Assembly: GCF_028435365.1 (NCBI RefSeq)
Contig: NZ_JAGTJJ010000025.1
Location: forward strand, 1-64,000
DNA from: Polyangium jinanense
GTDB taxonomy: Bacteria; Myxococcota; Polyangia; Polyangiales; Polyangiaceae
DNA length: 64,000 bases
Direction: 5' to 3'
Shown in pieces: positions 15,973 through 24,528 of the stretch (positions are counted from its first letter, which is position 1; the number at the start of each line of letters is the position of its first letter). The notes below the pieces were generated by a model. That model was not told where the DNA came from. It did not search any database and saw only the letters and a program-made list of their open reading frames with translations. A program made the position numbers and the translations under genes.

Positions 15973-16749
15973 CTACCTCGGCAGCTCGAACTCGATTTCG
16001 AGGACATCGCCGTCCTCGTGCACCGAAATCCCTTGCGCCCCCCGATGCCGCGCCATCGCGAGCAGCGCGTCCCGATAGGCCCGCGCGAGCAGCGCATGGA
16101 ATGCCCGCCGCGCCTCTGCGAACACCCGATCCGCGCGCGCCTCCACTTGCCGCTGGAGCTCCGCTTGCCGCGTCGCCGCGCGCGCCTCGAAATCGGCCTC
16201 CGCCGCGCGTGCCGCCTCCGCTTCGACCTCCACGCGCACGGCCGCCTCCGCGTCACTCGCCACCTGCGCGACGCGCGCCCGCGCCGCTGCGTCGAGCGCG
16301 ACCTCTGCCGAGGCCTGCGCCTCCGCGTCCGCCGCGGCCCGCGTCCTGCCGTTGTATCCGTCGTCGTAATAAGCCCCCATCCCGCTCGCCGAGATGCGCT
16401 CCTCCACGCGCCCCGACAAACGCCTCTCCGCCTCGCCCCGACCGACCACCTCTTCGCTTTGCGTGGCCACGATCGTCAAGCTCCGATCGTCGGGCGAATA
16501 GAGCGCCCATCCCCCGTGAATCTCGTATCGATACCCTTCCGGAACCTCCCGCCACGCGAGATCTCCCGCGTCGAGCGCGCGCTCCAATGCAGCGAGCGCC
16601 GGCGCCCCGAGCGATCCTGCCAGCGATTGCCGGATCCTCACCTCGCCGCGCACCGTCCCCGTCCGCGACGCCACGCGCCGCACCTCGCGGTCCCACGCCT
16701 CCACGATCGCGCGTGTCGCCGTCACCTCCACTCGACGCGGATTGCACAT
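15973..16749 (-). CDS. Uncharacterised operon protein with coiled coil
   Basis: A 258-residue protein whose ATG at 16749 shares one base with the MoxR stop. The N-terminal half is beta-rich (MCNPRRVEVTATRAIVEAWD, then YRYEIHGGWALYSPDDRSLT and IVATQSEEVVGRGEAERR). The second half (about 140-235) is an Ala/Glu/Arg coiled coil (for example EVEAEAARAAEADFEARAAT). A short beta element (GISVHEDGDVLEIEFELPR) ends the protein. It is immediately downstream of the RavA-like ATPase and could be its adaptor or substrate. No named family recognised. Confidence 0.68.
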   Translation of the reverse strand: MCNPRRVEVTATRAIVEAWDREVRRVASRTGTVRGEVRIRQSLAGSLGAPALAALERALDAGDLAWREVPEGYRYEIHGGWALYSPDDRSLTIVATQSEEVVGRGEAERRLSGRVEERISASGMGAYYDDGYNGRTRAAADAEAQASAEVALDAAARARVAQVASDAEAAVRVEVEAEAARAAEADFEARAATRQAELQRQVEARADRVFAEARRAFHALLARAYRDALLAMARHRGAQGISVHEDGDVLEIEFELPR

Positions 16750-17915
16750 CACGCCTCCTCGAGCCGCGCGAGCACGCGGCGCACGACCCCCTCGATTCTC
16801 TCCCGAAGCTCCCGCCCGTCCGGGTGATCCAGAATCACCTCGCGCCGCAGTCGATTGAGCGCCATCAAATGCGCGGAAATCGCCGTCTCCCCGCGCAGGC
16901 TCCCCTCGCGCTCCTCCAGCGTCTCCAGATCCGCGAGAATATGCTTCTGCCCGCGCGCCCGCGGCGCCTTCGCGCCTCCGGCCTCGGCCATTCGTGTCTC
17001 CACCACGCGCCTCAGGATCGGCGCATCCGACGGCCGCGACCACACGTGCTTGATCGGCCACAAATCCTCGACCGTCGCCTGCTCCCGCCCCGCGAGGAGC
17101 GTCGCGCCCGCCACGAGCCGGAGCCCCTTCACGATCCGCCGATCCGAAAGCTCCAGCCCCTCGGCCCGTGTATCCCGCAGGATCTGCTCGTACAGCGGCC
17201 GCACGTCGGAGAGCTTCACCCCCGCGAGGTGATGTTGCAGCGCCCGCACCGCCGATTCCTTCAGCATCGGCAAAACGGCCGTCCCCTCCCCGCGCTCGCT
17301 CCGTTTCGCTGCGTCGAGCCGCTCGACTTCCAGGTCCCAGCCTCGATCGAGCAATTCGCCGAGCCCCTCGTCCGGCGCCGGCGGCGCCAGCACCCGGAGC
17401 GCGAATCGATCGGCAAACGCTTTCAGCGTCGGATCGTCCGGCAGCTCGTTCGACGCACCGACGAGCGACATGAGCGGCACCCGCTCCCGGACAGGACCAT
17501 TATGAAAGATGCGCTCGTTCACCAGCGTGAGCAGCGTGTTCAGGATCGCGCTCCCGCCCTGGAACACCTCGTCGAGGAACGCGATCGTCGCCGAAGGCAA
17601 CATCCCCTCCGTGCGCACGTGGTATCGCCCTTCCTGGAATGCCGGCAGATCCAGCGGTCCGAAGATCTCCGCCGGCTCTGTGAACCGCGTGAGCAGGTAA
17701 TGGAACCGCGGCGCGTCGATCTGCTCGGCGAACCGCGTCAGCAAATCACTCTTGGCCGTGCCCGGCGGCCCGAGCAAGAGCACGTGCTCGTGACAAACCG
17801 CGCCGAGCACGAGGATGTCGACCGCCTCGTCCCGCAGGAAAAACTGCCGCTTCAGCTCCTTCGCGAGCCGCGACAGCCGGTCCACCGTCCGAAGGGTCGC
17901 CTCCGGATAACTCAC
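16749..17915 (-). CDS. RavA/MoxR-like AAA+ ATPase
   Basis: A 388-residue ATPase. GTG at 17915 overlaps the upstream AAA gene stop (GTGA). Walker A LLGPPGTAKSDLL at about 47-59, then LLTRFTEPAEIFGPLDL, Walker B TIAFLDEVFQGGSAILNTLL at 110-129, sensor SLVGASNELPDD and an Arg-containing lid. The TEP.E.FGP and AFLDE.F sequences are those of RavA within the MoxR group. RavA-type ATPases usually work with a vWA protein; here the vWA is encoded by the divergent gene at 24529. A C-terminal helical extension (about 300-388) is operon-specific. Confidence 0.92.
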   Translation of the reverse strand: MSYPEATLRTVDRLSRLAKELKRQFFLRDEAVDILVLGAVCHEHVLLLGPPGTAKSDLLTRFAEQIDAPRFHYLLTRFTEPAEIFGPLDLPAFQEGRYHVRTEGMLPSATIAFLDEVFQGGSAILNTLLTLVNERIFHNGPVRERVPLMSLVGASNELPDDPTLKAFADRFALRVLAPPAPDEGLGELLDRGWDLEVERLDAAKRSERGEGTAVLPMLKESAVRALQHHLAGVKLSDVRPLYEQILRDTRAEGLELSDRRIVKGLRLVAGATLLAGREQATVEDLWPIKHVWSRPSDAPILRRVVETRMAEAGGAKAPRARGQKHILADLETLEEREGSLRGETAISAHLMALNRLRREVILDHPDGRELRERIEGVVRRVLARLEEA

Positions 17916-19900
17916 GTCGATCCTCCTCCGGACGTACCATTTCCGCCGGGGCCATTCCCCGACGAAAGCGTGAACAATGCGCCCGACGGCCGCCGCGGCC
18001 CGGGCCCCGATGGCGCGCGCGCGGCGACCGCCACGATCGGCGCGGCCCCTTCGAGCCTCTGCTCGTCGGCCGCCGCGCGAATCCTCCCGACCAGAAACCC
18101 GATCCGCTCCGGCGTCGCCGGAGCGGGCGGCGTCTCGCAAAACAGCCCGACGCACGCGTCCCGGAAGATCGACCGGATCTGATCCCCGTTCATCCCGTGC
18201 GTCGCCTCCGCGATCACGTCGAGCAGCGCCGGGCTCGCCTCGATCCGAAAATGCTTCGCGTGCACCTCGGCGATGCGCCTCCTTGCCGCCTCGTCCGGCA
18301 AACCGATCGCGATCGGCTGAAACCGACTCGGCCGGAGCAGCGCCTCGTCGATGAGGTTCAGCCGGTTCGTCGTGCCAATCACCAGCATCGGCACGTCGGG
18401 CCGGAACCCGTCCATCTCCGTCAGGATCTGCGCGACGAGCGCGTTGCCTGCGCGGCTCCCGCCGTCGTCCCGCCCGCTTCTCCTGGCCGCGATCGAATCG
18501 AACTCGTCGAACACCACCACGCTCGGCGCGTTCCGCCGCGCCTCCGCGAAGATCGCGCGGAGCTTGCGCTCGCTTTCGCCCACGTACATGTCCGTGACCT
18601 CCGGCCCGGATACGACGCGGATCGTCGCGTTCATCTGGTTCGCGATCGCCTTCGCGAACAGCGTCTTGCCCGTCCCCGGCGGCCCGTGAAACAAAAACCC
18701 CCGCGGAATGAGCTCGCGCCGCAGCTTGTCGTCCGGGAGCTGAAACACCCCGGCGAGCAGCTTGATCGCCCGCGAAAGCAGGGTTTTTACGTCCTCATAT
18801 CCCCCGATATCATCCATCGTGACGTCGGGAATCACAAAATCCTCGGACGTCTGCGCCTTGAACACGCGGATCGACTCGTAGAGCCGCGCGACGCGCGAGG
18901 GGTTTGCCTCGCCATGCCCCCGCCGCGCCTCGATCTGCACCGCGTAGGCGATGGCATCGCGCAGGCGGATCGGATTGAGCCCCGCGACCTGCTTGAACAG
19001 CTCCGCCGGGCTGTAATCGGCGAACATCGCCCTTTCTCGCTGGGTCACGAGCGCCACGCCCACCGGCGCCCGCCGCCCGTCCACCGAAACCTCCCGCGGC
19101 AAACCCGAAAGCGAAATCCGCACGGAAAACCGCGCCGCCACGACCTCCGGCACCACGAGCGATCGATCCACGAACGCGAGCAGCGGCCGATCCGGCGCCT
19201 CGTACAGAAGTTCCGTGATCTCCCGCGCCTCGCTCGACATCCCGCGCTCGGTCGCCGCCACGAGCAGATCGAGGTGCGGCAGCACCAGCACCTGCCCCTC
19301 CTTCAGCCCGAAGATCAGCTCCCGCAGCCGCGCGATCTGCATCTGCCGGAGCCCCCGAGGCACGATGGCCGCCTCCGCGTCCTCGGGCGGCAGCTCCAGC
19401 ACCACCCGATCGAGCCGCGCGGCCGATACGATCCGCGGCCAGAGGTGCCGCACGACGAGTTTGTCGCAAATGACCATTGCCGAGAGGCCGGCTCGCAGGA
19501 ACGACGCGACCTGCTCGATCTCGTCGCCATACGCGATCTCCACGGCCTGCGCCTCCGAGATCGCCTGCGGATGCCCCTCGGTCGCGGGCGCAGGCGAAGG
19601 CTTGGGCGCAGGGGCCGCCGGGGCGACAACCGGCGCGGGTGCCGGCGCCTCCGCGCGCGCCGCTACCGCCTTCAACCGAAGCCCCGGCGGCCAGAAAACC
19701 GGCGTGCGCTCGGAGATCGCCACCACCTTGATCCGCAGGTCCGACACGCGCCGATCGAGCACCTCGGCGAGCGGCTCCAAGGACAGCGCGGGCCACGCTT
19801 CGAGCAATGCCCGCAGCGTCTGATCCTGCGCATTGAACAGCGCATCCTGAAACGCCTCGGCATCCCCGAGCGGCGCGAGCGAGACGAGCGGCCGGCTCAT
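17912..19900 (-). CDS. FtsH/Cdc48-like AAA+ ATPase with a degenerate first AAA module
   Basis: A 662-residue protein. Residues 1-110 form a helical N-domain plus Ala/Pro linker. Residues about 115-330 look like an AAA module lacking Walker A (AMVICDKLVVRHLWPRIV, then EGQVLVLPHLDLLV in the Walker B place). The active module follows: DIGGYEDVK at 364-371, Walker A HGPPGTGKT at 405-413, Walker B VVVFDEFDS at 461-469, sensor LVIGTTNR, and the second region of homology LIDEALLRPSRFQ. There is no zinc protease domain and no transmembrane helix, unlike FtsH itself. It is likely an unfoldase for modified targets. Starts and stops overlap both neighbours by four bases. Confidence 0.9.
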   Translation of the reverse strand: MSRPLVSLAPLGDAEAFQDALFNAQDQTLRALLEAWPALSLEPLAEVLDRRVSDLRIKVVAISERTPVFWPPGLRLKAVAARAEAPAPAPVVAPAAPAPKPSPAPATEGHPQAISEAQAVEIAYGDEIEQVASFLRAGLSAMVICDKLVVRHLWPRIVSAARLDRVVLELPPEDAEAAIVPRGLRQMQIARLRELIFGLKEGQVLVLPHLDLLVAATERGMSSEAREITELLYEAPDRPLLAFVDRSLVVPEVVAARFSVRISLSGLPREVSVDGRRAPVGVALVTQRERAMFADYSPAELFKQVAGLNPIRLRDAIAYAVQIEARRGHGEANPSRVARLYESIRVFKAQTSEDFVIPDVTMDDIGGYEDVKTLLSRAIKLLAGVFQLPDDKLRRELIPRGFLFHGPPGTGKTLFAKAIANQMNATIRVVSGPEVTDMYVGESERKLRAIFAEARRNAPSVVVFDEFDSIAARRSGRDDGGSRAGNALVAQILTEMDGFRPDVPMLVIGTTNRLNLIDEALLRPSRFQPIAIGLPDEAARRRIAEVHAKHFRIEASPALLDVIAEATHGMNGDQIRSIFRDACVGLFCETPPAPATPERIGFLVGRIRAAADEQRLEGAAPIVAVAARAPSGPGPRRPSGALFTLSSGNGPGGNGTSGGGST

Positions 19901-20823
19901 GCTTCCTCTCCGGAGAGATGCGCGCCGAGCTGAAACAGGCGCGTCCCTTCGAGCATCCCTTCGAGATCGAGCCCGTGGCGCATTCGCAAAAGCTCGCCGT
20001 GCGCCCTCCGGATCCGCCAGAGCGGGCCGTAAAAAGCGGCCACCGCGAGCGCGTCCTCGATCTTCGCCTCCGGATCCCCTCGCCCGGTGATCACGCCACG
20101 CGCCGCCGCGATCTCCTCGATCACGCGCTCCCGGTGAAACACGAGCGCCGCCTCGTACACCTCGATCACCAGATCGAGCAAGCCCGCGTCCCCCGTGCGA
20201 AGCCGCTCCATCGCCGCCGCGCGAAACCGCCGCACGTCACGCGGAGCGCCCGGCCGCGCGAACGTTTGGACCACCAACCTTCTCCCGTCCGGATGCCGGA
20301 CGAGCGCCGCGATCGTGGCGATCGTTTCGTCCTCGCCTCCGGGCGCGGGCCTGCCGAGCGCGGCCGAGAGCGGTGAACGCGCGCGCAGCATGTCCGCGAG
20401 ATCCACGTCGATCGACGTCGCGAGCGCGCGCGAGGTGATCGCATCCCGCAGCAAGAGATCCCACGCCCCCGAGAGCTCCGGACAGGCCTCCGCGAGCGCC
20501 TCCGCCACGCTCGGCGACTCCGCGAGCCCCACGGCCGCCGCGAGCACGACGCCGCCGGGCCCGAGGGGCCGCGCATCCCCGAACGGCGGCGCGCGCAGGC
20601 CGAGCTTTGCCGCGTGGATCGAGGCAAGCGCCGCCGCCGCGGCTCGCACGACCTCGGGCGGCGTGAGTAACGACGGAAACCCCATTTCGCCGAGCGGCGC
20701 CTTCCCGCGCGGCCGTGCACCGCCGGACGCGCTCGCCCACGCGATCACCTCCGCCGCGATCGACATGGCCGCCGAGATCCGCCCCGTGGTTCGTCCCGAC
20801 GCACCCCGTTCGAGCTCGGTCAC
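19897..20823 (-). CDS. Uncharacterised operon protein between JAB and AAA genes
   Basis: A 308-residue, mostly helical protein. Start is GTG at 20823, overlapping the JAB stop (GTGA); its own stop overlaps the AAA start. It begins TELERGASGRTTGRISAAMS and contains EVIAWASASGGARPRGKAPL, TPPEVVRAAAAALASIHAAK and a C-terminal region DPEAKIEDALAVAAFYGPLW. The early EVIAWA and GAR(P)RGKA blocks hint at a compact domain, but no family is recognised. The conserved gene order suggests a partner for the JAB peptidase or the ATPase. Confidence 0.68.
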   Translation of the reverse strand: MTELERGASGRTTGRISAAMSIAAEVIAWASASGGARPRGKAPLGEMGFPSLLTPPEVVRAAAAALASIHAAKLGLRAPPFGDARPLGPGGVVLAAAVGLAESPSVAEALAEACPELSGAWDLLLRDAITSRALATSIDVDLADMLRARSPLSAALGRPAPGGEDETIATIAALVRHPDGRRLVVQTFARPGAPRDVRRFRAAAMERLRTGDAGLLDLVIEVYEAALVFHRERVIEEIAAARGVITGRGDPEAKIEDALAVAAFYGPLWRIRRAHGELLRMRHGLDLEGMLEGTRLFQLGAHLSGEEA

Positions 20824-21419
20824 GCGAGCACCTCCACGGCGCAAGGCACGAGGACATCGCCCTGCCGCGCGAAAAACGAGACCTCGCGCCCCTCGGGATC
20901 CCGCGCCGGATCCACGCAAACGAGCGCCGCCACCTGCCAGGGCCGCCGGAACGTGGAGAAGTGCAGATCCCGGTCCACGACGGACAACCCCCGATCCTCC
21001 GGGCCCGCGACGAGGTGCGTGTGAAACCACCCGAGGATCGAAGCCCCGTCCCGCGTCGCCTCGACATGACGCCGCATCGACGCGAACGACTCCGGCGAAA
21101 ACACGAGCGCGTCCGGCGCCTCCTCCGCGTGCTCCGCCCGGATCACCTCCGTCACCACCACGAGCCACCGCGAAGGCTGATCCGCGTCCCGATGCACCTG
21201 TCCGAACAGGAACCCGCCCTCCTCCACCTCGCGCGAAAACGCCCACGAAACGCCCAGCGCTTCGCGCACGTTTTTCCGGACGAACACGTCCACGGGCCCC
21301 TCCGCGCGCGCCTCTCCGGGCCACGCGCGGGCGCGCGGACCGAGCGCGCTTTTCTCGAGGAGGGGCGGCGGCGGCTCCTCGATCGGGGACACGCCGAACG
21401 CCTTCTTCGCCCGGATCAT
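20820..21419 (-). CDS. JAB/MPN+ metallo-isopeptidase
   Basis: A 199-residue protein with a 40-residue Pro-rich extension and a JAMM domain. The catalytic set is complete: Glu66/67 in EVEEGGFLFG, the zinc ligands H133 and H135 in GWFHTHL, Ser146 and Asp149 in GLSVVDRDLH (HxH-x10-S-x2-D). This is the deubiquitinase/precursor-processing fold found in prokaryotic ubiquitin-like operons. The expected job is to trim a ubiquitin-like tail or release it from targets. ATG overlaps the E2 stop by four bases. Confidence 0.9.
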   Translation of the reverse strand: MIRAKKAFGVSPIEEPPPPLLEKSALGPRARAWPGEARAEGPVDVFVRKNVREALGVSWAFSREVEEGGFLFGQVHRDADQPSRWLVVVTEVIRAEHAEEAPDALVFSPESFASMRRHVEATRDGASILGWFHTHLVAGPEDRGLSVVDRDLHFSTFRRPWQVAALVCVDPARDPEGREVSFFARQGDVLVPCAVEVLA

Positions 21420-22813
21420 GCCGAGAGCCGCTCGATCCTCACGCTACGCGCGCGCCGCGCCGGCCCGCCTTCGAGCTCGCCGCGCGAGCGCCCGCCGATC
21501 GCCACGATCGCGGCCTGCCCCTCGGGCGAAGACGCCCAGGCGTGGGCCTCGGGATTGTAGAACTCGCGCAGCTCGTAGTTCCGGTACGACGCCATGTCGA
21601 CGAGCATCTGACAAACCGTACCGAAATGCAGCCCCGGACGATAGCTCTCCGCGAGCACGCCCAGACAAACGAGCCCCGTCTTCGCGTCCACGTTCGGGTG
21701 GAACACCTCGCGCTGGAAATACGCCTCCGGCGCCTTCACCGGGAAATCGGGCGGCATCACGAGCAGGACCTCGTGCTCCTCGATCCGCCGCGGCGGCGAT
21801 CCCGGGGCGAACCCCGGCGCGCGGAAGCGCACGAGGTACTCCGTCGGCACGTCGAGCGCGTTCGCCTGCACCTCGAAGCCGCCTCGCGTCCCGGCAAACT
21901 CGAGGATCTGGTTTTTCACCATCGCGAGGCTCTCGGTCAAGAGAAACGGATTCACGCTGCCGGCGCGCCGCTCCGGATGCACTTCGAGCAGATCGAAGGG
22001 CCGCACGCCCGCGTCGTGCAGCGTCTGCTGCGAGAAGAGCCGCCGCGCCCCGCGCTCGCCGGGCCGACGCAGATCCACGACGGGAAGCGCCTTTTCGCCC
22101 TTGCCCATGGGCCAGAACGCCTCCTCGTACGCCTCGAGGATCGCCTGCGCCACGTCCACGAGCCGCGTCGAGGCCCGCACGTGATCGAGCACGAACCGCT
22201 GCCCATCCGGCCCCTCGGCCTGGAGCGGATCGAGGAAATAATCGCGGAACGCATGACTCTCGCGCGCAACCGAAACGCGCATCGAGGGTGCGATCGACGC
22301 GTGCAGCGACCGCACGATCGTCTCCGCCTCGTCCTCGCTCGCGCCTTCGAACGACACGCAGAGGCCCCCTTCCTCGCGGCTCACGAGATCGAGCGCCGCC
22401 CTTCGCCCGAGCGAGGCCGCGACGCCGCGCGACGCCTTCACGATCGCGAGGATCTGCTCGTCACCGAGGTCCTCCTGGAGCACGATCGAAATGGGCAGCG
22501 CGGGCGCCGCGGAATCACGCGCCGGGGCCGCCTCGCGCCCCTTGCCGCTCTTGCCGGGAAAGAGCCGCGACGCCTCGGAAAGCAGCGCCGCGACACCGGC
22601 GCGCCCGCCGCCTTGCTCCACGATCTCGGCGACCTTCTGAAAATAGTCGCGCGGCGGCCCTTCGAACCGCGGCAGCCGCGCGCCTTCGAGGCCTGGAACG
22701 CCTGCGAGGATCGCGCCTCCGAGCAGCGTGAGCGCGTCTTCGCGTGTCTCTGCCACGCGCCCGAGCTCGCCTACGGCCTCCGCCCTGTCCAGAAGAAGTC
22801 CCGCGTTCGACAT
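21416..22813 (-). CDS. E2-like UBC-fold protein with N-terminal ubiquitin-like region
   Basis: A 465-residue protein. The UBC domain lies at about 315-435: VPTEYLVRFRAPGF, VLLVMPPDFPVKAPEAYFQ, the HPN motif at 372-374, and the active Cys383 in KTGLVCLGVL, followed by YRPGLHFGTVCQMLVDMAS. Residues about 178-285 look beta-grasp/YukD-like, with STRLVDVAQAILEAY and TLHDAGVRPFDLLEV. The first 90 residues are helical and resemble effector-associated domains (YFQKVAEIVEQGGG, AALLSEASRLFPG). The start at 22813 overlaps the E1 stop by three bases (ATGA arrangement). It should accept a ubiquitin-like protein from the E1. Confidence 0.88.
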   Translation of the reverse strand: MSNAGLLLDRAEAVGELGRVAETREDALTLLGGAILAGVPGLEGARLPRFEGPPRDYFQKVAEIVEQGGGRAGVAALLSEASRLFPGKSGKGREAAPARDSAAPALPISIVLQEDLGDEQILAIVKASRGVAASLGRRAALDLVSREEGGLCVSFEGASEDEAETIVRSLHASIAPSMRVSVARESHAFRDYFLDPLQAEGPDGQRFVLDHVRASTRLVDVAQAILEAYEEAFWPMGKGEKALPVVDLRRPGERGARRLFSQQTLHDAGVRPFDLLEVHPERRAGSVNPFLLTESLAMVKNQILEFAGTRGGFEVQANALDVPTEYLVRFRAPGFAPGSPPRRIEEHEVLLVMPPDFPVKAPEAYFQREVFHPNVDAKTGLVCLGVLAESYRPGLHFGTVCQMLVDMASYRNYELREFYNPEAHAWASSPEGQAAIVAIGGRSRGELEGGPARRARSVRIERLSA

Positions 22814-23883
22814 CAGGAAAGCTCCACGTATGTGATTCCGAATCGACCGAGCACCGCGAAGATCTCGCGCGGCGCCACCCCTAGATCCGACAACACCGCC
22901 CCCTCGGGCGCGCCCTCGAAGAGGAGCGTCGTCCGCGCTCGCATCAACGTACCACAGCGCGGGCAGTCCCGGGTTCCCCGTGTGCCCCACGCATCCTCGA
23001 CGTGATCTCCGCGTGGACATTCGAGCCTCTGCAAAAGCGGGCTCCACGCGAGCGGCCGCGCCTCGGGTCCGAGGGCCGCGCGAAGCGCCCCCACCGTCGC
23101 ATCACTCCCGAGCGGAATCCGCGTCGTTTCCCCGATCGGTGCGTGCAGCGGGCAATCGGGCGCGCGCTGGATCGTGAGCGGCTCGGCCGCGCCGCGCAGC
23201 ACGTCGATCACCACCGCATGCGTCGCTACGGGCTCGCCCATGATCACCCGCATCGCGAGCGCGCTCGCCCACGCGCCCACGAGGCCCGCGATGGGCGCGC
23301 TCGCCCCGAGCTCCGCGGGCCTGCGTGGATCCATGCAGCTCCACGGCACGTCGCTCTTCGCGCGTTCCTCGGGCGAAAGCGCGCACGCGTAACACGGCCC
23401 GTCCGGATCCAGAAACGGCCGCACCTCCCCGCCCCACGCCGACGTCGCCGCATCGATCCACCTCGCCCGCACGAGCCCCGCGCGCCCCGCGAGCGACATC
23501 CGCGTCGCGCGGCTGTCGAGACAACCCACGACGAGCGACGCATCCCGCATCTCCGCGAGCCCCACGCCCGAGACGAGCGAAGCTTGCCGCGCCTCCACCA
23601 CCGTCTCCGGCGCGACCGCGGCGAGCGTATCCTTCGCCGCGAGCACCTTCGGCCGCCCCACGTCCGCCGGGCGAAACAGCGGCGCGCGGCTCAAATTCGA
23701 GGTCGCGACCACGTCCGGATCACAGAGCACGAGTTTCCCCACGCCCGCGAGCGCGAGCGCCTCTGCGACCACGTTCCCGAGCGCGCCCACGCCCGCGATC
23801 ACCACCGTCGCCGCGGCGAGCCGATCCTGCCGAAACCCTGGCACGAGCGCGTGCCGCGCGAATCGCTCGGGCAAACCGCTCAC
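22813..23883 (-). CDS. E1/ThiF-like adenylating enzyme with C-terminal zinc ribbon
   Basis: A 356-residue protein. GTG at 23883 overlaps the RING-like gene stop (GTGA). The Rossmann adenylation domain has GVGALGNVVAEALALAGVG (nucleotide loop at 31-36), LVLCDPDVVATSNLSRA with Asp55 and Arg66, and GRPKVLAAKDTLAAVAPE. CYAC at 164-167 and the pair C183 and C244 region may bind zinc or form the catalytic cysteine. The extension after about 250 contains CPRC at 307-310 and ends LSDLGVAPREIFAVLGRFGI, a pattern like the last strands of a beta-grasp fold. It is expected to activate a ubiquitin-like C-terminus with ATP. Confidence 0.9.
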   Translation of the reverse strand: MSGLPERFARHALVPGFRQDRLAAATVVIAGVGALGNVVAEALALAGVGKLVLCDPDVVATSNLSRAPLFRPADVGRPKVLAAKDTLAAVAPETVVEARQASLVSGVGLAEMRDASLVVGCLDSRATRMSLAGRAGLVRARWIDAATSAWGGEVRPFLDPDGPCYACALSPEERAKSDVPWSCMDPRRPAELGASAPIAGLVGAWASALAMRVIMGEPVATHAVVIDVLRGAAEPLTIQRAPDCPLHAPIGETTRIPLGSDATVGALRAALGPEARPLAWSPLLQRLECPRGDHVEDAWGTRGTRDCPRCGTLMRARTTLLFEGAPEGAVLSDLGVAPREIFAVLGRFGITYVELS

Positions 23884-24464
23884 GTGAGCTTCCGCGAGGT
23901 CACGGGGCAATGCTGCCCGATCTTGCTCTTCTGCCACTCGTCGAAGCAATACATCGTCCGGATCGCGTCGCGGTGCACGGCCCCGCGGCAGAGTGGCGCC
24001 TCGGGGCTACACGGACAAACCACGACCTCGTCGAACGGCCTGAGCGTGTGCCCGCAGATCACGCACGACGGCCGCCGCCCCGCCGGCCCCGGCGCCACGA
24101 GCCGCGGATCCCCCGGCAAGAGCCGCACGAGCGGAAGCCCCGGCGGCGGCGGATGCGCGGACGCGACCCCTGCGTAAAACGCCTCGCGCTCCCGCGACGA
24201 CGCCGCCATGGACGCCGTTTCCTCGTCCGGACAAACCCCGCCGTGACGAACCTCGTCCGTCATCGCCGTCGCCGGCTCCACGGCATCGCCGCGCCGGAAC
24301 GTGTGCCCGCAGCGCGCGCAGGGTTTTCCCAGCCACGGCGAGCGGATCGTGGTCCGGTTGCCCCCGTCTACCCCGGGATCCTTGCGCGTCGGATCCCGCC
24401 CCTTCCCGAGGCCTCGGTCGAACGCCTCGCGGAGGGCCGCTTCCCCGGTGTCCCGCTTCGCCAT
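23880..24464 (-). CDS. Prokaryotic RING-like zinc protein, first gene of the operon
   Basis: A 194-residue protein from the ATG at 24464 (a TTG two codons earlier also exists). It has two related zinc clusters. The first: C49-x2-C52 in CARCGHTF with H74 and C78. The second, larger one: C134-x2-C137 in CVICGHTL, C150 and C152 in EVVVCPC, C159, H164, C173 and C186. The CxxCG...DevVvCp.C...HR arrangement matches what is called prokaryotic RING finger family 1. In an operon with E1, E2 and JAB this could be an E3-like factor. Its stop overlaps the E1 start by four bases. Confidence 0.8.
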   Translation of the reverse strand: MAKRDTGEAALREAFDRGLGKGRDPTRKDPGVDGGNRTTIRSPWLGKPCARCGHTFRRGDAVEPATAMTDEVRHGGVCPDEETASMAASSREREAFYAGVASAHPPPPGLPLVRLLPGDPRLVAPGPAGRRPSCVICGHTLRPFDEVVVCPCSPEAPLCRGAVHRDAIRTMYCFDEWQKSKIGQHCPVTSRKLT

Positions 24465-24528
24465 CCGCAAAGAACCTTAGCAAATCCCCTCGGATTCGGA
24501 TACACCCGGAGGTCGGGAGCTCCAGGGT
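24465..24528. promoter_or_regulatory. 64-bp divergent intergenic region between the two operons
   Basis: This short gap must hold both promoters: leftward for the E1/E2/JAB/ATPase operon and rightward for WD40-vWA. It contains CGGATTCGGATACACC and a GGAGG 16 bases before the rightward start. I cannot assign a sigma factor. A shared control region would co-regulate both arms. Confidence 0.5.

Noticed and set aside
13740..18182. 1480-codon open frame on the plus strand
   Set aside because: Opposite-strand shadow of at least six well-supported leftward genes; product is Arg/Pro/Ala low-complexity with no family features.
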